A DNA stretch of 64,000 bases from Sulfitobacter delicatus (GTDB taxonomy: Bacteria; Pseudomonadota; Alphaproteobacteria; Rhodobacterales; Rhodobacteraceae): positions 186,001-250,000 of the forward strand of contig NZ_FNBP01000002.1 of assembly GCF_900102535.1 (NCBI RefSeq), given 5' to 3'. Of the stretch, positions 45,407 through 54,063 are shown in pieces (the first letter of the stretch is position 1; each line of letters begins with the position of its first letter). Both the position numbers and the translations under genes were made by a program. The notes below the pieces were generated by a model. That model did no database searches and was not told where the DNA came from. It saw nothing but the letters and a program-made list of their open reading frames with translations.

Positions 45407-45878
45407 CCCACTTAAGCGGCGCGCCTCATAGTCAAGCGTGCCGTCCAGCCTCCCACCCCGGCCCGGAATCAAGCCGCAGGCGCCGGGCCATCGCCTGCCC
45501 GCCCCATCGGGTAGGCGATCTGGCGAGGCTGGGCGCGACCTTGCGAACGCACATCACAGCTGCACCATAAAGTGGCACGAGGCACAGTTCGGATCGCCAA
45601 CCCGCGGGCAGACGCTGGCCCTCACCAGTTAACCTTCTGGTAACGATTACACCGCACGTCGTATTAACGTCGTCCCGAAGGCCCATTTCCCGCACCAATG
45701 CACTACGCCCGGTGTACGCCCAGTGTACAACATGTGACTCCCAAATCCCCAACAATATCAAACCTTAACACCCCAAACTTCACACCCCCGTGCAATCGCC
45801 TCCCACCGCGTCCCCACGCCGCATTGCCATCCCCCGCTCAAATGCTACCTTCTCCCCATCCTGAGCCTGAGCCCCGCC
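45407..45878. other. 472-base gap between pyc and the DUF2244 gene
   Basis: No convincing gene. It holds an imperfect 12-base stem, ATCGCCTGCCCG / CGGGTAGGCGAT (45490-45519), a TTAA-N7-GTAA near-match to a CtrA site (45629-45643), and a direct repeat GTGTAC at 45712 and 45723, 11 bp apart. A minus-strand frame at 45432-45761 has an unremarkable, Arg/Gly-rich product and no ribosome binding site; I do not call it. Confidence 0.5.
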
Positions 45879-46367
45879 ATGCCCTACGAATGGACCACCC
45901 CACCCCGCGTGACCCCGCAGCAAATGCGCCTCTGGCCGCATCAGTCCCTGCCCGCGCGCGGCTTTGCGGCCTTCATGCTCTCGACCTTCACACTGGCGAT
46001 GATCCCGCTCTTCGCGATGCTCGGCACAGCCCTCCTCTGGGGCCTATTACCCTTTGTTATCTTAGCTTTAGGCGCGGTCTACTGGGCCCTGCAACACAAC
46101 CACCGCGCCCGCCAAATCGAAGAGATCCTGACTCTCGACGACACCACCGCCAAGCTGACCCACACCACCGCCAAGGGCGAGGTCAAGGAATGGGACAGCA
46201 ATCGTTACTGGACCCAAGTGCTAAAATACGAAGACGACGGCCCGGTGCCCCATTACGTCACCCTGCGCGGCGAGGGGCGCGAGGTCGAGATCGGCGCCTT
46301 CCTCAGCGAAGACGAACGCATTGCGCTCTTCGAAGACCTCTCCCGCCATATACAACAAAAGGGCTGA
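45879..46367 (+). CDS. DUF2244 domain membrane protein
   Basis: A 162-residue protein with an N-terminal polar stretch (about 1-28), two membrane helices (about 30-51 and 53-72) and a cytoplasmic C-terminal half with LDDTTAKLTHTTAKGEVKEWDSNRYW and VEIGAFLSEDERIALFEDL. This layout is DUF2244. Function unknown; relatives often lie near cytochrome oxidase genes, which is not the case here. Its stop codon falls inside the terminator hairpin at 46358-46393. Confidence 0.85.
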   Translation: MPYEWTTPPRVTPQQMRLWPHQSLPARGFAAFMLSTFTLAMIPLFAMLGTALLWGLLPFVILALGAVYWALQHNHRARQIEEILTLDDTTAKLTHTTAKGEVKEWDSNRYWTQVLKYEDDGPVPHYVTLRGEGREVEIGAFLSEDERIALFEDLSRHIQQKG

Positions 46368-46393
46368 ACCTCCCGGCCCAGCCCTTTGTTTTC
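46358..46393 (+). terminator. Terminator between DUF2244 and YqeY genes
   Basis: AAAGGGCTG and CAGCCCTTT pair over nine bases, with an inner CCTCCCGG loop, followed by GTTTTC. The DUF2244 stop codon lies within it. Being AT-flanked on both sides, it may also serve the convergent yqeY transcript. Confidence 0.75.
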
Positions 46394-46417
46394 AAACTAA
46401 ATTTGATCGCTCAAAGA

Positions 46418-46876
46418 TCAGCTCAACCGCGCCTTGATCACCGGCCCGACTGCGCCGAAATCCATCTGCCCGGTATAGCGTTCCTTGAGCAGGCCCATCA
46501 CCTTGCCCATATCCCGGATCGAGGTCGCGCCGATCTCTTCGACAGCAGCGTCCACAGCCGCAGAAGCCTCGGTCACGCTCAACTGACGGGGCAGGAATTC
46601 CTCAATGACTTCAACCTCTTCGCGTTCCCGCTCGGCCAAGTCCAACCGCCCACCCTCTTCATAGGCCCGCGCCGATTCCTGCCGCTGCTTGGCCATCTTG
46701 CTCAAGATCGCCAGAACCTCGGCCTCAGACACGCCCTCATCATTGCCTTGGGCACGTGCGGCAATGTCCTTATCCTTGATCGCAGCATTGATCAGCCGCA
46801 ACGTCGACAGCCGGTCCGCCGCCTTGTCTTTCATCGCCTGTTTCAGAGCATCAGAGATGCGGGTCCGCAGTGACAT
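46418..46876 (-). CDS. GatB/YqeY-domain protein
   Basis: A 152-residue helical protein: MSLRTRISDALKQAMKDKAADRLSTLRLINAAIKDK, a central SEAEVLAILSKMAKQRQESA and a final GQMDFGAVGPVIKARLS, the YqeY pattern resembling the tail of GatB. ATG 46876 is chosen over a longer frame that runs into the divergent promoter region. YqeY-domain proteins are thought to bind tRNA in amidation-related roles; not proven. It is divergent from carA, which itself uses glutamine. Confidence 0.92.
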   Translation of the reverse strand: MSLRTRISDALKQAMKDKAADRLSTLRLINAAIKDKDIAARAQGNDEGVSEAEVLAILSKMAKQRQESARAYEEGGRLDLAEREREEVEVIEEFLPRQLSVTEASAAVDAAVEEIGATSIRDMGKVMGLLKERYTGQMDFGAVGPVIKARLS

Positions 46877-47000
46877 GGTGGTTTTCCTGTGTTCGCTCAT
46901 GACAAGCCTTGGAGCATAGCCGCTATGCACCCCACGGGCAATGGGGGGTGACCATGGGTAAGTGATTGTAAAACCACGAAATCTCATTTCACAGTAGCTA

Positions 47001-47029
47001 TTGACCCGCCCTGTTACCGCGATTAGATT
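47001..47029 (+). promoter_or_regulatory. carA promoter
   Basis: TTGACC, a 17-base spacer, TAGATT. A good sigma-70-type match that places transcription start about 36 bases before the carA ATG. Confidence 0.65.
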
Positions 47030-47071
47030 GCCACCCGTTTACCCGCTCATTCCCTGCCCGGAGACTGCCCC

Positions 47072-48232
47072 ATGTCCGCGTCCGCTCGCCCTCGCCCAAC
47101 CGCCTGCCTTGCCCTTGCGGATGGATCGATTTTCTACGGTATGGGGTTCGGCGCGACCGGCCAGACCGTCGCGGAGTTGTGCTTCAACACCGCCATGACC
47201 GGCTATCAGGAAATCATGACTGATCCCTCCTACGCGGGCCAGATCGTGACCTTCACCTTCCCCCATATCGGCAATGTCGGCACCAACCCCGAGGATGACG
47301 AAACCGGTGATCCGGTCGCCGCCGGGATGGTGGTAAAATGGATGCCGACCACGCCAAGCAGCTGGCGCAATGTGCAGCCCATCTCCGACTGGCTCGCCGC
47401 CCGCGGCCGCATCGCCATCGGCGGTGTCGACACCCGCCGCCTGACCCGCGCCATCCGCCAACAAGGCGCGCCGCATGCGGCCCTCGCCCATGATCCAGAT
47501 GGCAACTTTGACATCGAAGCGCTGGTCGCCGCCGCCCGCGATTTCGCCGGGCTTGAAGGCATGGATCTGGCCAAGGATGTCACCTGCGCACAGACCTACC
47601 AGTGGAACGAAATGCGGTGGGCTTGGCCCGACGGCTACGCCCCTCAGACAGAGGCAAAACATAAAGTCGTTGCAGTGGATTACGGCGCGAAGCGCAACAT
47701 CCTGCGCTGCCTCGCCTCCGCTGGTTGCGACGTCACCGTGCTGCCCGCGACGGCCACCTATGACGACATCATGGCGCACCAGCCTGACGGTGTGTTTTTG
47801 TCCAACGGCCCGGGCGATCCGGCAGCCACGGGCGCCTATGCCGTGCCGATGATCCGTGAGGTTTTGGACAAGACCGACCTGCCCGTTTTCGGCATCTGCC
47901 TCGGCCACCAAATGCTGGCCCTCGCCCTCGGCGCCAAGACTGTCAAAATGAGCCACGGCCACCACGGCGCGAACCATCCGGTCAAGGACAACGACACCGG
48001 GAAAGTCGAGATTACCTCGATGAATCACGGCTTTGCGGTGGATGGCCAGTCCCTCCCCGATGGTGTGCATGAGACGCATATCTCCCTCTTCGACGGGTCG
48101 AACTGCGGCATCCGTGTCGATGGCCGCCCCGTTTGGTCCGTGCAGCACCACCCCGAGGCCAGCCCCGGCCCGCAAGACAGCTACTACCTGTTCGAGCGGT
48201 TCAGCCAGGCCATGGCAGACCGGGCGGCTTAA
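47072..48232 (+). CDS. carA: Carbamoyl-phosphate synthase small subunit CarA
   Basis: A 386-residue glutamine amidotransferase subunit supplying ammonia to CarB for arginine and pyrimidine synthesis. N-terminal CarA domain LADGSIFYGMGFGATGQTV and FTFPHIGNVGTNPEDDE; C-terminal triad-type glutaminase with FLSNGPGDPAATG, C276 in VFGICLGHQ, and VQHHPEASPGPQDS. The length is usual (382 in E. coli). carB is not adjacent, as often in this group. Confidence 0.97.
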   Translation: MSASARPRPTACLALADGSIFYGMGFGATGQTVAELCFNTAMTGYQEIMTDPSYAGQIVTFTFPHIGNVGTNPEDDETGDPVAAGMVVKWMPTTPSSWRNVQPISDWLAARGRIAIGGVDTRRLTRAIRQQGAPHAALAHDPDGNFDIEALVAAARDFAGLEGMDLAKDVTCAQTYQWNEMRWAWPDGYAPQTEAKHKVVAVDYGAKRNILRCLASAGCDVTVLPATATYDDIMAHQPDGVFLSNGPGDPAATGAYAVPMIREVLDKTDLPVFGICLGHQMLALALGAKTVKMSHGHHGANHPVKDNDTGKVEITSMNHGFAVDGQSLPDGVHETHISLFDGSNCGIRVDGRPVWSVQHHPEASPGPQDSYYLFERFSQAMADRAA

Positions 48233-48260
48233 GCACAGTTCTGACTTGCCCCAGCAGAGA

Positions 48261-48276
48261 TTAACCGGCGATTAAC
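48261..48276 (+). promoter_or_regulatory. CtrA-type site TTAA-N7-TTAAC upstream of the glycosyltransferase
   Basis: TTAA CCGGCGA TTAAC, an exact match to the CtrA consensus, 43 bases before the glycosyltransferase ATG. At about 62% GC I expect roughly 0.1 such sites per 64 kb, so it stands out. Confidence 0.6.
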
Positions 48277-48319
48277 CGTTCGATGCCAACCTTCGTCAAA
48301 TGTCTTGACGGGGTTTTGG

Positions 48320-50281
48320 ATGAGCAACCTTCGCCTGTTTCTACCGGACCCGCGCGCGGCTTCTCCGCCGCAGCGCAGGCTGCCGATTGGCCGTTATCTG
48401 GTTAGGTCCGGTATCATTAGCCAGACGGACCTGCTGCATGGGCTCGCCCTTCAACGCAGAATCGATGCGCCCTTAGGGGAAATCTTGGTAGCGGAGGGTC
48501 TAGTCACCCGTGATGATATCCTTCGCGCGCTCGCACAGCAGTACGGAGCGCCGACAGTCGATTTAAAGCGCGACCCGCCTGATCCACGCTTGCGCCAACG
48601 TCTTCCAGCGGCTCTTTGCCTCAAATACGGCGCGATTCCTTGGCTCGAAATTGGGGACAGGTTGTTGGTGGCAACGGGTCAGCCGGACGGATTTGATCGA
48701 TTTCAGGCCTGTATGGGAACTGCAGGAAAACGCCTCATGCCGGTTATCGCTGAACATCGACAAGTGCAGCGTCACCTCAGCGCTTTTTACGGTACTGAAC
48801 TGGCGCATAAAGCAACAAACCGCGTGCCCGCTGTTGAGAGCTGCCGCAGTTGGGCCGCTCACCCGTCGCGCCGGCAGGGGTGGGCGGGCGCAATCGTCTG
48901 CGCACTACTACTATTTATCTTTCTTGCCCCTGCCTTCGCGATCACGGGCGCTTTGCTTTGGGCTGTCGTCACGCTTGCCATGACCACCGTTCTCAAGGGT
49001 GCGGCATTGATCAGCACACTGCGGTCCCCCGTTGCGCCGCCAATATCCTCCACACCGTCCGAACTCTCGGGATTCCGTCTTCCGCGCGTCTCAGTCATGG
49101 TGCCGCTCTTCAAAGAAAAGGAAATCGCCGGCGCGTTGATCACCCGCCTCTCGCGTTTGACCTACCCGAAATCGCTCCTTCAGGTAATGCTCGTGCTAGA
49201 AGCTGGAGACAAGGTTACACGAGAGACCATCAACCGTAGCGATCTGGCGGATTGGATTAGCATTGTTGAAGTGCCAGAGACCGATAATCTGCGCACCAAG
49301 CCGCGGGCGCTCAACTACGCCCTCGATTTTTGCAATGGCAGCATTATCGGCGTCTGGGACGCGGAAGACGCGCCAGAGCCTGACCAGATCGAACAGATCG
49401 TCACGCGTTTCCAGCAAGCACCCGACAATGTTGCCTGTTTGCAAGGGGTTCTGGACTATTACAACAGCCGCAGCAATTGGATGTCGCGATGCTTTGCGAT
49501 TGAATATGCGACTTGGTGGCGCATGCTTTTGCCCGGTGTCGCGCGGCTCGGGCTGGTTGTGCCACTAGGTGGCACCACATTGTTCTTCCGCCGCCGGATA
49601 TTGGAAGAGCTTTGCGGCTGGGATGCGCATAACGTTACCGAGGACGCCGATCTCGGGCTGCGACTCGCGCGGTATGGATATACCACCGAGATATTACCGA
49701 CGGTCACATTTGAGGAGGCTAATTGTCGGCCATGGCCCTGGGTGCGCCAACGGTCGCGCTGGCTGAAAGGCTTTCTGGTCACTTGGTGTGTACATATGCG
49801 GTCGCCGGGAAGATTACTGAAAGATCTCGGACTGCGTCGCTTTCTTGGCGTGCAAACCCTGTTTCTCGCGACCTTCTCACAATTTGCCCTCGCGCCCCTT
49901 CTCTGGTCGCTCTGGCTTACTTTTTTCGGCGTATCACACCCCGTAGCGGCAACGCTTGGACCTACATTCATGGCAGGCGTGGTCGTACTCTTTATCCTGT
50001 CGGAATTGCTGAATCTGACCCTGTCGGCCCTAGCCGTTTCTAAGCGAGGGCACCGACATCTGCTGCCATATGTTCCGACATTGCCGTTCTATTTCGCTCT
50101 CGGAGCCTTAGCCGCGATGAAGGCGCTCTACGAATTTGTGCGCAGCCCGTTTTTCTGGGACAAAACGGCCCATGGGCTCGCCCCCATTCCAGTTGAAGAA
50201 CCCATGAAAACACCGTCACACTCTACGAGCGTCAAAAATCGTCCTCGCGACGGGCCGCTTCCTGCTTCAGCCGCGTCATAA
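48320..50281 (+). CDS. Membrane glycosyltransferase (GT2) with N-terminal MshEN/GspE-N domain
   Basis: A 653-residue fusion. The N-terminal ~135 residues carry two linked repeats, LPIGRYLVRSGIISQTDLLHGLALQ and APLGEILVAEGLVTRDDILRALAQQ, the double motif of the MshEN domain that binds cyclic di-GMP. Then come a membrane region (about 185-215), and a GT2 domain with RVSVMVPLFKEKEIAGALI, WDAEDAPEPDQ, GGTTLFFRRR, TEDADLGLRL and the QRSRWLKG processivity motif, followed by further C-terminal helices. This looks like a c-di-GMP-controlled, processive polysaccharide synthase. ATG 48320 follows GGGG and is chosen over a TTG at 48305. The 3' end overlaps the convergent GntR gene by 50 bases. The product is unknown. 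Confidence 0.85.
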   Translation: MSNLRLFLPDPRAASPPQRRLPIGRYLVRSGIISQTDLLHGLALQRRIDAPLGEILVAEGLVTRDDILRALAQQYGAPTVDLKRDPPDPRLRQRLPAALCLKYGAIPWLEIGDRLLVATGQPDGFDRFQACMGTAGKRLMPVIAEHRQVQRHLSAFYGTELAHKATNRVPAVESCRSWAAHPSRRQGWAGAIVCALLLFIFLAPAFAITGALLWAVVTLAMTTVLKGAALISTLRSPVAPPISSTPSELSGFRLPRVSVMVPLFKEKEIAGALITRLSRLTYPKSLLQVMLVLEAGDKVTRETINRSDLADWISIVEVPETDNLRTKPRALNYALDFCNGSIIGVWDAEDAPEPDQIEQIVTRFQQAPDNVACLQGVLDYYNSRSNWMSRCFAIEYATWWRMLLPGVARLGLVVPLGGTTLFFRRRILEELCGWDAHNVTEDADLGLRLARYGYTTEILPTVTFEEANCRPWPWVRQRSRWLKGFLVTWCVHMRSPGRLLKDLGLRRFLGVQTLFLATFSQFALAPLLWSLWLTFFGVSHPVAATLGPTFMAGVVVLFILSELLNLTLSALAVSKRGHRHLLPYVPTLPFYFALGALAAMKALYEFVRSPFFWDKTAHGLAPIPVEEPMKTPSHSTSVKNRPRDGPLPASAAS

Positions 50282-50897
50282 AGGCGACGGAGATATGGGT
50301 GCGCAGGGCCTCATCTGCCCCGTCTTCGTCCCGCGCCTCGATCATACGTACGATCTGATCATGCTCGGCCTGCGCAATCTCCCCGCGCCCTTCGACGGCC
50401 AGCGACGACGTTGCCATTAGCGCCATCGAGCGGTGGACGAGGTCTAGCTGCTGCACCAAGTAGCGGTTGTGCGAGGCCAGGTGGATTTGCTTGTGAAACC
50501 GCTTGTTTGCGCGCGCCAGTGCGTTTGGGTTTCCCGCAAGCGCGTTGTCCGCATCCACCATTTCACGCAGCACGCGCACCTCTTCTGCTGTGGCATGGCG
50601 TGCCGCTAAACGGGCCGCCAGCCCTTCCAGCTCCCCCCGCACGACATAGAGTTCGGCCATCTGGTTATGATCCAGCGACGCCACAATCAGGCTGCGCCCA
50701 TCACGGACCAAAAGCGACTGCGTCTCCAACCGCTGCAACGCCTCGCGGATCGGGGTGCGCGACATGCCGAAACGCTCGGCCAATTCGCTCTCCACCAAAC
50801 GGTCACCGGGGCGATAGGTGCCAATGTCGATGGCCTCAAGGATCATCGAATAGGCATCCGTCGGGCCGGATTTCGGAGGGGTGGTCGGGTCGGGCAT
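50232..50897 (-). CDS. GntR-family regulator, FadR (FCD) type
   Basis: A 221-residue repressor. The winged helix at about 20-75 has GDRLVESELAERFGMSRTPIREALQRLE, the GntR recognition segment. The FCD domain (about 90-205) contains RGELEGLAARLAARHA, NKRFHKQIHLASHNRYL and EHDQIVRMIEARDEDGADEALRTHI, with metal-binding His residues. The ligand is probably an organic acid. No obvious target operon lies next to it; the overlap with the glycosyltransferase is convergent. Confidence 0.93.
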   Translation of the reverse strand: MPDPTTPPKSGPTDAYSMILEAIDIGTYRPGDRLVESELAERFGMSRTPIREALQRLETQSLLVRDGRSLIVASLDHNQMAELYVVRGELEGLAARLAARHATAEEVRVLREMVDADNALAGNPNALARANKRFHKQIHLASHNRYLVQQLDLVHRSMALMATSSLAVEGRGEIAQAEHDQIVRMIEARDEDGADEALRTHISVAFMTRLKQEAARREDDF

Positions 50898-50998
50898 CAG
50901 TCACGCATCCTTGCAAGTTGCGCCACTCTACCCACCGCGACCATATGCGCAACCCGCAGCCCTTGCGCGCCCCGGCGTCTCGCCCTACCTCTTGCGCC

Positions 50999-51646
50999 AT
51001 GCCGCGCGATGCTTTCTCTCATGTCACCACTTGGGTCTTTGATCTGGACCAGACACTTTACCCGCCCTCGGCGCGGCTCTTTGATCTGATCGAAGCGCGC
51101 ATGGTCGATTGGGTGATGCAAGCGATCAAGGTCGACCGAGATCAAGCCAACCACCTGCGGCTCCACTATTGGCAGACCTACGGCACCACGCTGGCCGGGT
51201 TGATGCGCGAACATGGCGTCGATCCTGCCCCCTATCTGACCGATGTGCACGACATCCCGATGGACCGGCTCACCCCTGACCCGGACCTCGCCCGTGCGAT
51301 CCGCGCCCTGCCGGGACGGCGCATTGTCTACACCAACGGCTGCGCGACCTATGCCGAACGGGTGCTGGCCGCGCGGGGCCTGAGCGGTCTTTTCGATGCG
51401 GTTTACGGCGTCGAACATGCCGACTACCTCCCCAAACCGGAACGCGCTGCCTTTGACAAAGTCTTTGCCATTGACGGCTTTGAGACGACCACCGCCGCGA
51501 TGTTCGAAGACGACCCGCGCAACCTCGCCGCCCCCCACGCCATGGGCATGCGCACCGTCCATGTGGCCCCCACCCGTGGCGAAGGCGATCACATACACTA
51601 CCATACGGAAGACCTTCGGGACTTCCTTATTCGGATATCGGGCTAA
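50999..51646 (+). CDS. HAD-family pyrimidine 5'-nucleotidase-type phosphatase
   Basis: A 215-residue HAD hydrolase. Motif I DLDQTLYPP (nucleophile Asp and acid Asp), motif II TNGC after RRIVY, motif III Lys in PKPERAAF, motif IV FEDDPRNL. This arrangement is that of the pyrimidine 5'-nucleotidase SDT1-like group. ATG 50999 is chosen because the frame before it lies opposite the GntR gene. Its stop overlaps the next start by one base (TAATG). Confidence 0.88.
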   Translation: MPRDAFSHVTTWVFDLDQTLYPPSARLFDLIEARMVDWVMQAIKVDRDQANHLRLHYWQTYGTTLAGLMREHGVDPAPYLTDVHDIPMDRLTPDPDLARAIRALPGRRIVYTNGCATYAERVLAARGLSGLFDAVYGVEHADYLPKPERAAFDKVFAIDGFETTTAAMFEDDPRNLAAPHAMGMRTVHVAPTRGEGDHIHYHTEDLRDFLIRISG

Positions 51647-52845
51647 TGGACTTTGACTGCGACATTCTCATTTCCGGCGGCGGCATCGCCGGGCTGACCG
51701 CGGCGACGGCCTTTGGCAGCGCTGGCTTCAGCGTCATCTGCGTTGACCCAACCCCACCCGTGACCGACGCCGATGCCGAAGGCGCCGACATGCGCTCCAC
51801 CGCGCTCCTGCAACCGGCCCGCGCCCTGCTTGAAGACGCTGGCCTCTGGCCCCACCTCGCCCCCCATGCCGCGCCCTTGCAAATCATGCGCATTGTCGAC
51901 GCGGGCGGCGAAGAGGCCACGCCCCGCACCACCCGCGAATTCGACGCCGCTGACATATCCGACGCGCCCTTTGGCTGGAACTTTCCCAACTGGCTCTTGC
52001 GCCGCGAGTTGTTGGCCCGCCTCAAAGACCTGCCCAATGTCGATTTTCGCCCCGGCACCGGCACGACCACCCTCTTCACCCGTAGCAGCGAAGCCCGCGT
52101 GGGCCTAAGCGACGGCAGCCGGATCAAGACCCGCCTTGTCGCCGCCGCGGATGGCCGCAACAGCCCCATGCGCGAGGCAGCCGGGATCGACGTACGCACC
52201 CGCCGCTACGGTCAAAAGGCACTGGCCTTCAGCGTTACGCATCCAATCCCACATGAAAATGCCTCAACCGAAGTGCACCGCTCTGGCGGGCCCTTCACCC
52301 TTGTCCCCCTGCCGGACCGTGACGGCATGCCTTGCTCTGCTGTGGTCTGGATGGACGACGGCCCCGCCACTCAGACCCGCGCCGCGCTGGACGTGGCAGC
52401 CTTTGAGGCCGAGGCAACCGCGCGCTCGGCGCATCTCTTTGGCCCGCTGACCCTTGCCAGCAACCGCGCGCTCTGGCCGATCATCAGCCAAGAAGCCAAA
52501 CGCTTGTCGGGTGAACGCATTGCTCTGCTGGCCGAGGCCGCCCATGTCGTACCGCCCATCGGCGCGCAGGGGTTGAACATGTCGCTTGCCGATCTGACCA
52601 CCCTGCTCGACCTTGCCCGCAAGGCACCAAACCAACTTGGCAACGCCGAGATGCTGGAGGCGTATCACAGCGCCCGCCATGCCGACATTGCCCTCAGGGT
52701 GCGCGGCATCGACCTGTTAAACCGCGCCAGTCAGGCCAGCTCGCCACTGGCCCGCGAAGCGCGGGCTGCCGGGTTAAACGCCCTCTACGCTTTGCCACAG
52801 GTGCGCAAAATGCTCATGCAGATGGGGCTGGGCCTGCGCCGCTAG
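51646..52845 (+). CDS. UbiH/UbiF/COQ6-type FAD monooxygenase
   Basis: A 399-residue aromatic-ring hydroxylase, probably in ubiquinone synthesis. FAD motif ILISGGGIAGLTAATAFG (about 7-24), the DG motif VAAADGRNSPMREAAG, and the second FAD motif RIALLAEAAHVVPPIGAQGLNMSLAD with G-A-Q-G-L-N. The exact ring position cannot be read. It is translationally coupled to the upstream HAD gene, though their link is unclear. Confidence 0.88.
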   Translation: MDFDCDILISGGGIAGLTAATAFGSAGFSVICVDPTPPVTDADAEGADMRSTALLQPARALLEDAGLWPHLAPHAAPLQIMRIVDAGGEEATPRTTREFDAADISDAPFGWNFPNWLLRRELLARLKDLPNVDFRPGTGTTTLFTRSSEARVGLSDGSRIKTRLVAAADGRNSPMREAAGIDVRTRRYGQKALAFSVTHPIPHENASTEVHRSGGPFTLVPLPDRDGMPCSAVVWMDDGPATQTRAALDVAAFEAEATARSAHLFGPLTLASNRALWPIISQEAKRLSGERIALLAEAAHVVPPIGAQGLNMSLADLTTLLDLARKAPNQLGNAEMLEAYHSARHADIALRVRGIDLLNRASQASSPLAREARAAGLNALYALPQVRKMLMQMGLGLRR

Positions 52846-52856
52846 ATAGCGGCGCA
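52835..52856. terminator. Hairpin between the convergent hydroxylase and aminotransferase genes
   Basis: TGCGCCGCT / AGCGGCGCA, nine bases, loop AGAT, containing the hydroxylase stop codon. No long T run; likely a shared weak terminator. Confidence 0.55.
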
Positions 52857-52861
52857 AGAGC

Positions 52862-53986
52862 TTACAAAACCTCGTCGAGCACCTTGGTCAAACGCGCGAC
52901 GGTGGCATCAACGTCATAAAGCTTATCAAGGCCAAAGAGGCCAAGGCGGAAGGTCCGGAAGTCCTCCGGCTCCCCCACCTGAAGCGGCACGCCCGCGGCG
53001 ATCTGCATGCCCTGCGCGGCAAAGGCTTTGCCGTTCTGTATATCCGGATCATTGGTATAGCCCACCACCACGCCCGGCGCGGCAAAACCGTCAGCGGCAA
53101 CCGAGGTCACCCCGCGCTCGGCAAGCGCCTTACGCACCGCATCCCCCAAACGCCACTGCGCCTCCTTCAGCCGATCAAAGCCATAGCCCCGTGTCTCACG
53201 CACCGTGTCGCGGAAGAGCCGCAGCGCATCCGTAGGCATGGTCGCATGATAGGCATGACCGCCCGCCTCATAGGCTTTCATAATGTCGCGCCATTTGCGC
53301 AGGTCGATGGCAAAACTGTCCGATGTCGTTTCGGCCAGCCCCGCTTCGGCGCGGGCGGACATCATCACCAACCCGGCAGAGGGCGAGGCACTCCACCCCT
53401 TCTGCGGGGCCGAGATCAGCACATCGACGCCAAGCGCCTTCATGTCGACCCAAACGCAACCCGACGCGATGCAATCCAACACCATAAGGGCACCGACTTC
53501 TTCCGCCGCCGACGCCATCGCCTTAATATAGTCGTCCGGCAGGATCATGCCCGAGCTGGTCTCCACATGCGGTGCAAAAACCACCTCCGGCTTGTTCTCG
53601 CGGATCGCCGCAGTGACCTCCTCAATCGGCGCGGGCGCGAAGGGCGCAGGGCTGGTGTTGCCTTGCATCCGCGCCTTGAGCACCTCGGCACTGCCGGTCA
53701 GATCGGCGCTCTCAATAATTTGGCTCCACCGGTAGGAGAACCAGCCGTTGCGCACGACCAGCACGTCCTGCCCTCGGGCGAACTGCCGCGCCACGGCCTC
53801 CATCGCATAGGTGCCGCCCCCCGGCACCAGCGCCACGGCCTCAGCGTTATAGACTTCGCCCAGCCACGCAGAGAGATCGCGCATGACCTGCTGAAATTCC
53901 GCCGACATATGGTTGAGGGAGCGGTCGGTGAAAACCACGCTGAATTCATCCAACCCTGTCGGATCTACCGTGTCGAGCAATGCCAT
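52862..53986 (-). CDS. Class V aminotransferase (alanine/serine--glyoxylate type)
   Basis: A 374-residue PLP enzyme. The glycine-rich region VPGGGTYAMEAVARQFA binds the cofactor phosphate, HVETSSGMILP and VLDCIASGCVWVDM follow, and the Schiff-base Lys is K196 in ISAPQKGWSASP. Most similar in plan to alanine--glyoxylate and serine--glyoxylate transaminases; substrate not determinable. Convergent with the hydroxylase gene. Confidence 0.88.
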   Translation of the reverse strand: MALLDTVDPTGLDEFSVVFTDRSLNHMSAEFQQVMRDLSAWLGEVYNAEAVALVPGGGTYAMEAVARQFARGQDVLVVRNGWFSYRWSQIIESADLTGSAEVLKARMQGNTSPAPFAPAPIEEVTAAIRENKPEVVFAPHVETSSGMILPDDYIKAMASAAEEVGALMVLDCIASGCVWVDMKALGVDVLISAPQKGWSASPSAGLVMMSARAEAGLAETTSDSFAIDLRKWRDIMKAYEAGGHAYHATMPTDALRLFRDTVRETRGYGFDRLKEAQWRLGDAVRKALAERGVTSVAADGFAAPGVVVGYTNDPDIQNGKAFAAQGMQIAAGVPLQVGEPEDFRTFRLGLFGLDKLYDVDATVARLTKVLDEVL

Positions 53987-54063
53987 TGATCTTCCTCCAT
54001 CTATCGAAGAACAGGCATATGGCGCGTTGCTGGAAAAGGCAATTCGTCTCGCCCTGGCGGCGC

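Noticed and set aside
44063..45472. 469-codon minus-strand open frame
   Set aside because: Antisense to the carboxyltransferase and biotinyl parts of pyc.
45432..45761. 109-codon minus-strand frame after pyc
   Set aside because: No ribosome binding site, no recognisable domain, and a repeat-bearing non-coding look.
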